Below are positions 1-2,940 of a DNA stretch of 5,427 bases, one piece after another. Source of the stretch: Leptolyngbya sp. SIO4C5. Lineage in GTDB: Bacteria > Cyanobacteriota > Cyanobacteriia > Phormidesmidales > Phormidesmidaceae. The stretch spans positions 1-5,427 of the forward strand of contig JAAHIC010000353.1 in NCBI GenBank assembly GCA_010671965.1, written 5' to 3'. Made by a program: the position numbers and the translations under genes. Within the stretch, counting starts at the first letter, position 1; the number at the start of each line of letters is the position of its first letter. The notes under the pieces were generated by a model. That model ran no database searches and had not been told where the DNA came from. It worked only from the letters and a program-made list of their open reading frames with translations.

Positions 1-187
1 TTGGGTAAGGGTGGGTCGAGAGCCACGCCGGCGGGCGCTGGCCGCCCGCGCTCAGCTGGGCCAGCTTCTGCATTCTCCAAGCGAGGAATCTGAGGAGATA
101 TGGCTGTGGCCTGATGCCGAATCCTGCTGTGCATAGCAATGTGCGCTCAGGGTTGGACTTCCCGGTAGCTCTGCCATGAGCGACCAG
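1..187 (-). pseudogene. C-terminal fragment of an M48-family metallopeptidase, running off the left edge
   Basis: Reading the minus strand from 187 to the left edge gives an open frame of about 62 codons after a TAG at 188-190. Its last third reads MQKLAQLSAGGQRPP followed by AWLSTHPYP. The P-P-x-[FW]-L-S-T-H-P signature is typical of the C-terminal part of M48 zinc metallopeptidases, which act at or in the membrane in protein quality control. In that family it lies some distance after the catalytic HExxH helix and about 20-30 residues before the end. No HExxH is present in this frame, and I find no M48-like continuation in any minus-strand frame beyond position 190. The visible part therefore looks 5'-truncated, and its true C-terminus lies outside the window. 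The stretch before the signature (AGFGIRPQPYLLRFLAWR) resembles the usual AGY-x-P segment only loosely. A short intact gene starting at ATG 73 is possible but unlikely. The family call is fairly sure from the motif; decay is inferred. Confidence 0.5.
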
Positions 188-332
188 CTAGCTCTGTGCT
201 CTGCTGAGTCATTGGGTTAATCTAGGCCCTCGTCTTAATTGCGATCGCGGTGGTTCAGGCTGCCCGTGATAACTGCGGCTGTAAGCATCCTCTTCAATAA
301 CCAATAAACTAAATACCAACTGAATAGTCCCA

Positions 333-488
333 ATGTATCAAGCGCTCAGACCCCATCGATTTGTTTCTCTCTTCTTCATCCTTTCTCTATTACTGATAGA
401 ACAGCCCCTCATTCTAATTAGCCAAAACATATCTATCACCACCTTCACGCTTAGCTTTCTGCGGAATCTCATCGGCAGTTTTCATTGA
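333..488 (+). CDS. Possible small membrane protein, 51 residues (doubtful)
   Basis: ATG at 333 opens a 51-codon frame ending with TGA at 486-488. The N-terminus is positively charged (R6, H8, R9) and is followed by a long hydrophobic stretch, about residues 10-22 (FVSLFFILSLLLI), then a second apolar patch PLILIS at 25-30. This looks like one transmembrane helix or an uncleaved signal anchor. There is no clear Shine-Dalgarno sequence upstream, and I recognise no family. The DNA here is pyrimidine-rich, which by itself produces Leu, Phe and Ser codons, so the hydrophobicity may be an accident of composition. It ends 59 bases before the Uma2 gene on the same strand, so the two could share a transcript. 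It is listed because it would otherwise be missed, not because it is well supported. Confidence 0.2.
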   Translation: MYQALRPHRFVSLFFILSLLLIEQPLILISQNISITTFTLSFLRNLIGSFH

Positions 489-512
489 GGCGATCGCCCC
501 TCACAATTCACC

Positions 513-518
513 TACAAT
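513..518 (+). promoter_or_regulatory. Candidate -10 element for the Uma2 gene
   Basis: TACAAT at 513-518 matches the sigma-70 type -10 consensus in five of six positions and would start transcription near 525, giving a leader of about 23 bases. No good -35 lies at the usual 16-18 base spacing; TTGAGG at 485-490 is 22 bases away. No Shine-Dalgarno sequence is seen before the ATG at 548, which is common in cyanobacteria. Confidence 0.25.
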
Positions 519-547
519 AAGTCCATAGACATTTGTACTAATCTGCT

Positions 548-1153
548 ATGGTTGCCTCTCCTCAACCCGCCCTCTCTGCCGAAGAGTATCTCCAGCTAGA
601 AGCCGAAAGTCAGATCAAGCACGAGTATATCGCCGGTGAAGTCTATGCAATGGCCGGAGCCAGCGATACTCACGTTACAATTACCGGTAACCTATTCGCT
701 CTGCTCCGTAGCCACGTCAGAGGCAGCGGCTGCCGGATCTACATTGCCGATATGAAAGTGCGGATTGAAGCGCGCGATCGCTTTTTTTATCCAGACGTGA
801 TGGTGACTTGTGATGGGCGCGATCGCGAAACTTCTAACTACAAGCGCTTTCCAAAGCTAGTTGTAGAAGTGCTGTCTGACTCTACCGAAGCCTTCGACCG
901 GGGCGATAAGTTTATGGACTACCAGCAGCTAGAGAGCCTGGAAGAATACGTGCTGATTAACACGCGACGTCAGCGGGTAGAATGCTTTCGCCGTAATGAA
1001 GCTGGTTTCTGGGTGTTGCAATACTATGTGGCAGAGGAAACCGACCATTTTCAGCTCAAGAGCGTCGATTTTACCGAGACGTTTGCGGTTCTCTATGAAG
1101 ATGCGGAATTAGAAGCGTCCCCTGCGGAGTCTTCAGAGTCGTCAGAAATTTAG
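548..1153 (+). CDS. Uma2 family (DUF820) PD-(D/E)XK endonuclease
   Basis: This 201-residue protein matches the Uma2/DUF820 family nearly end to end. These are restriction-like putative endonucleases of the PD-(D/E)XK fold, present in many copies in cyanobacterial genomes; their physiological role is poorly known. Motifs in order: the N-terminal EEYLQLEAESQIKHEYIAGE (residues 12-31, with conserved E31), AMAGAS-x2-H (35-42), a YPDV motif with candidate metal ligand D83 (81-84), and VVEVLSDST (105-113) with E107. RGDKFMDY follows (118-125) and carries K121, then LEEYVLIN (131-138). All candidate active-site positions are present, so the enzyme looks intact. The usual family length is about 180-210 residues. 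The C-terminal dozen residues are a Ser/Glu-rich low-complexity tail (SPAESSESSE) outside the domain. The ATG at 548 puts the family start at the expected distance. It converges on the minus-strand pair with 128 bases between stop codons. No partner gene is adjacent, so it is probably a stand-alone copy. Confidence 0.92.
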   Translation: MVASPQPALSAEEYLQLEAESQIKHEYIAGEVYAMAGASDTHVTITGNLFALLRSHVRGSGCRIYIADMKVRIEARDRFFYPDVMVTCDGRDRETSNYKRFPKLVVEVLSDSTEAFDRGDKFMDYQQLESLEEYVLINTRRQRVECFRRNEAGFWVLQYYVAEETDHFQLKSVDFTETFAVLYEDAELEASPAESSESSEI

Positions 1154-1170
1154 CTGTGTTTTTCAACTCA

Positions 1171-1194
1171 GGTAGCTGACCACGATTGGCTACC
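1171..1194. terminator. Weak hairpin between convergent genes
   Basis: GGTAGC (1171-1176) and GCTACC (1189-1194) can form a 6-bp stem with a 12-base loop; TAGCTG (1173-1178) with CAGCTA (1195-1200) is an alternative pairing. It lies 18 bases after the Uma2 stop, in the gap between convergent genes. There is no T-run on either side, so it is not a classical intrinsic terminator, and the stem is short. Confidence 0.18.
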
Positions 1195-1281
1195 CAGCTA
1201 ATCGCATCTATGTGATTGCAGCAGGTCGGTAAGGCAGCTTTGAGGAACTGGCTGCTCAGCCTGGAGTGTTTACTCAGCTCA

Positions 1282-1962
1282 TCAAGCGTCAGATGACTTA
1301 GGTCCTGGCTTTATCCGAATGTCTGCGGGTGAATAAAACTCGCCACGCTGCTCCAGCGCATAGTTGCCCAGCAGTAAACCCAGCCAAACTTCGATTAGCG
1401 GTCTGTTCAGAGCTTGGTGCAGTTCCATCAGCGAAACTTCTGCTACCTGTTGCTGGGTCATCCAAACCGCGATCGCCCTAATCCAAACAGAAACCTGTTC
1501 TGCATGAGCCGTCATCAGAGCCTGTTGAGCCGCAGTTTCGGCATCCATCTGATCCACCATTGCCAGCACCTTCTGCTTATCCACCGTATCGGCAACAGAA
1601 TCTAACTGCTTGGGCACATCCGACCGCGAGCGACGGCGACGCACCGGCTCGGTAAACATGGAAACATCCACCTGTTGGCTTTGCCGCACCAGCCCCTGCA
1701 GCATTTCGTCTGAAAAGATGGGATCTTGAGGGTGATAGGTATCTTCCCAGTCGTCCAAGAGCCATCCGGCCTTGAGTTCATAGAGCTGGGCTAGTTGAGC
1801 AATGAGTAATGCCCCCAACCGCAAATGATCAGGCAGAGGAAGCTGAGCGATCGCCGCTGCAAACTGTTGCCAAACATCCTCTAGTTTGACCGTTTGGGGA
1901 GCTACCCTAGCGGCAGCGATCGCTTCGTCTAGGGCCGATTCCAGCGGCTGGGTGTCAGTCAT
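1282..1962 (-). CDS. Conserved hypothetical protein, probably cyanobacteria-specific (226 aa)
   Basis: I do not recognise a named domain. The sequence resembles an uncharacterised protein I associate with cyanobacteria, but this is recollection, not a search. What can be seen: an N-terminal helical region (about residues 5-70) rich in Ala, Leu and Gln; an acidic and aromatic segment DDWEDTYHP (70-78); and a basic cluster VRRRRSRS (107-114) that separates two halves and could bind nucleic acid. A second helical half follows (about 128-205), ending in EVWLGLLLGNYALEQRGEFY (191-210). No signal peptide or clear transmembrane helix is present, so it should be cytoplasmic. ATG at 1962 lies inside the end of the upstream Cys-rich gene, with 8 bases of overlap, so the two are probably co-transcribed and translationally coupled. 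The nearest Shine-Dalgarno-like run (GAGGGG) is about 14 bases upstream of the ATG, which also favours coupling. Three HIP1 octamers lie within the gene. Function unknown. Confidence 0.82.
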   Translation of the reverse strand: MTDTQPLESALDEAIAAARVAPQTVKLEDVWQQFAAAIAQLPLPDHLRLGALLIAQLAQLYELKAGWLLDDWEDTYHPQDPIFSDEMLQGLVRQSQQVDVSMFTEPVRRRRSRSDVPKQLDSVADTVDKQKVLAMVDQMDAETAAQQALMTAHAEQVSVWIRAIAVWMTQQQVAEVSLMELHQALNRPLIEVWLGLLLGNYALEQRGEFYSPADIRIKPGPKSSDA

Positions 1963-2491
1963 GAGTAGGGTCTATCCCCTCTGTAGGGCTATGCCGCAAC
2001 GCACAGTTCGCGATCGGACATTCAGTTGGCTCTAAGCGAATCTTCGGCTCGAACTTGGTGATACCATAGCGATCGCCTAAACGGGCCAAAACCTGGGTCA
2101 AATAGGCCTGAATTTGGCGATTGCGCAGTCCGGCACAGTGAATCGGTTTAACGTCTAGAACTTTAACATCACCCTGCCAAACAGCAGCCGCTAGGGCGTG
2201 CAGCGGCGCATCCTTGCGCTTCTCGCGGTAGAGGTACAGATAAGCTACGGGGGGCAGCGACAGCGGAATTTCCATTTCGGTCAAAACCTTGGCTTCGGCC
2301 TGGGCCACCTGCTCCCGGTATTGGGCGCGGCGTTTGGAGTTGTTGTCGCGGCGGTGGCGGTAGTGGGAGCGGCGGCGAGGACAGACTTTTTCGTCCCAGC
2401 AGCTGTCACCATCGGGGCCGTGTTGCTGTTGCGCAACGGTAGCGCTCAGTTGGGCGCAGGCTAAACATTTAGGATTAATTCGCCTTGGCAT
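1955..2491 (-). CDS. Cys-rich conserved hypothetical protein, putative zinc-binding (178 aa)
   Basis: The frame can start at TTG 2500, but ATG at 2491 is preferred. It gives the N-terminus MPRRINPKCLAC, which fits the form I recall for cyanobacterial relatives, and GAGG lies 3 bases upstream with AGGA further off. Seven Cys residues fall in three groups: C9-x2-C12, C31-x5-C37 and C158-x4-C163, plus C119 in the motif PIHCAG (116-121). The first two pairs look like a four-Cys zinc site close to the N-terminus; H118/C119 with C158/C163 could make a second site. A very basic stretch (residues 38-55, with RRRSHYRHRRD) follows the second pair and suggests contact with nucleic acid or another polyanion. 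The rest looks like a small alpha/beta domain (about 74-155). There is no signal peptide. It is the first gene of a two-gene unit. Metal and nucleic-acid binding are inferred from composition only; no named family is recognised. Confidence 0.85.
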   Translation of the reverse strand: MPRRINPKCLACAQLSATVAQQQHGPDGDSCWDEKVCPRRRSHYRHRRDNNSKRRAQYREQVAQAEAKVLTEMEIPLSLPPVAYLYLYREKRKDAPLHALAAAVWQGDVKVLDVKPIHCAGLRNRQIQAYLTQVLARLGDRYGITKFEPKIRLEPTECPIANCALRHSPTEGIDPTHD

Positions 2492-2578
2492 TAGCCTCAA
2501 TCCTGGCTAAACTTGGAGTGATTTCTCTACAAAGTCAAAACGCTGCACCACTTGGTATCAGGTCAGCATGGCGACTCA

Positions 2579-2609
2579 AGTATAGTCTATTCTGTCATTG
2601 TGTAATCTT
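2579..2609 (-). promoter_or_regulatory. Candidate promoter of the Cys-rich/hypothetical gene pair
   Basis: On the minus strand, TATACT (complement of 2579-2584) is a good -10 element. Transcription would begin near 2572, giving a leader of about 80 bases before ATG 2491. The -35 region at normal spacing (about 2600-2607) is poor against TTGACA and is instead occupied by one copy of the direct repeat described separately. This would fit an activator-dependent promoter. The prediction is by eye only. Confidence 0.33.
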
Positions 2610-2621
2610 TAGTGTAATCTT
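2600..2621. repeat. Two tandem copies of GTGTAATCTT, period 12
   Basis: GTGTAATCTT occurs at 2600-2609 and again at 2612-2621, so the two copies share the same face of the helix only approximately (12-base spacing). A third, shortened match GTGTCTT follows at 2626-2632. The first copy covers the -35 position of the candidate minus-strand promoter. It may be an operator or activator site, or just a small duplication. It does not match the cyanobacterial Pho box or the NtcA consensus. Confidence 0.4.
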
Positions 2622-2940
2622 GGCTGTGTCTTGATGGCGTCGGCGCAGGTTTTGAGGGAGGTTGGCAATTTCAATCATCATTTTCTGATGAAGAAATCGC
2701 CCAGCTTTGGAAAAGTGATAATTCCATCGCGGCGTTTTTGAGTCGATTTCCACTTCCTCCCAATATTGATACTGAAACCTTCTTACGCCGCGTCAAGGGC
2801 GTGCCCAAAAACGTGACGCCAGAGGCCGTTGTCATTGCGGTTTTCTTGACCGCGCGGGAAGAACTCCCTGCTGAAAACGGGTGCAAGAAATCTCATCCAT
2901 CCTGCCAGATGGCCTGCAGGTGCTGTGGGATCAGATTTAG
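2618..2940 (+). pseudogene. Frameshifted, N-terminally truncated gene remnant, tentatively DUF2267-like
   Basis: A plus-strand frame is open from the TAA at 2615-2617 and encodes FSDEEIAQLWKSD (from 2681), then LSRFPLPPNIDTETFLRRVK and VTPEAVVIAVFLTAREELPAENG up to 2881. After that it degenerates into Cys-rich nonsense. Adding one G to the GGG at 2879-2881 switches to the next frame, which reads QEISSILPDGLQVLWDQI and stops at TAG 2938-2940. The joined peptide has the spacing of the second half of a DUF2267 domain: FL-x-RV, an A-x3-AV helix, then an E-I-x2-ILP-x2-L-x2-LW ending. DUF2267 is a domain of unknown role. There is no good start codon; the only in-frame candidate is TTG at 2738, in mid-domain, and the N-terminal half is missing. 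The 3' end overlaps the convergent WD40 gene by 48 bases. That this was once coding is fairly convincing; the family name is tentative. A sequencing error in the G-run could explain the shift but not the missing start. Confidence 0.5.

Larger units (their letters stand above)
190..547. other. Mostly non-coding stretch between the M48 fragment and the Uma2 gene
   Basis: No ORF of normal size is present. The stretch holds two HIP1 octamers (241-248 and 490-497), a pyrimidine-rich tract at about 358-400, the doubtful small ORF 333-488 listed separately, and a possible promoter before position 548. I see no tRNA, no recognisable structured RNA and no terminal inverted repeats. On the minus strand the frames are short (about 20-45 codons) and show no recognisable family. 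Confidence 0.6.

Noticed and set aside
31..49. GC-rich hairpin GCGGGCG-(5)-CGCCCGC
   Set aside because: It lies inside the M48-like frame and has no T-run on either side, so it is not convincing as a terminator.
782..788. Run of seven T in the Uma2 gene as a possible slippage site
   Set aside because: The frame continues with full family similarity on both sides, so there is no sign of a shift here.
1414..1765. Short ORFs on both strands inside the 226-residue gene
   Set aside because: They lie wholly within a better-supported frame; their composition is Arg/Ser/His-rich without recognisable motifs.
2198..2464. 88-codon plus-strand ORF with a Val/Ala-rich hydrophobic run
   Set aside because: It is the complement of the basic, Arg-coding part of the Cys-rich gene, which explains the apparent hydrophobicity.
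2898..2936. Apparent inverted repeat, since both strands encode similar peptides (ILPDGLQVLW and LIPQHLQAIW)
   Set aside because: Only the central CCTGCAGG (2913-2920) is a true palindrome; outside it fewer than half of the compared bases pair.
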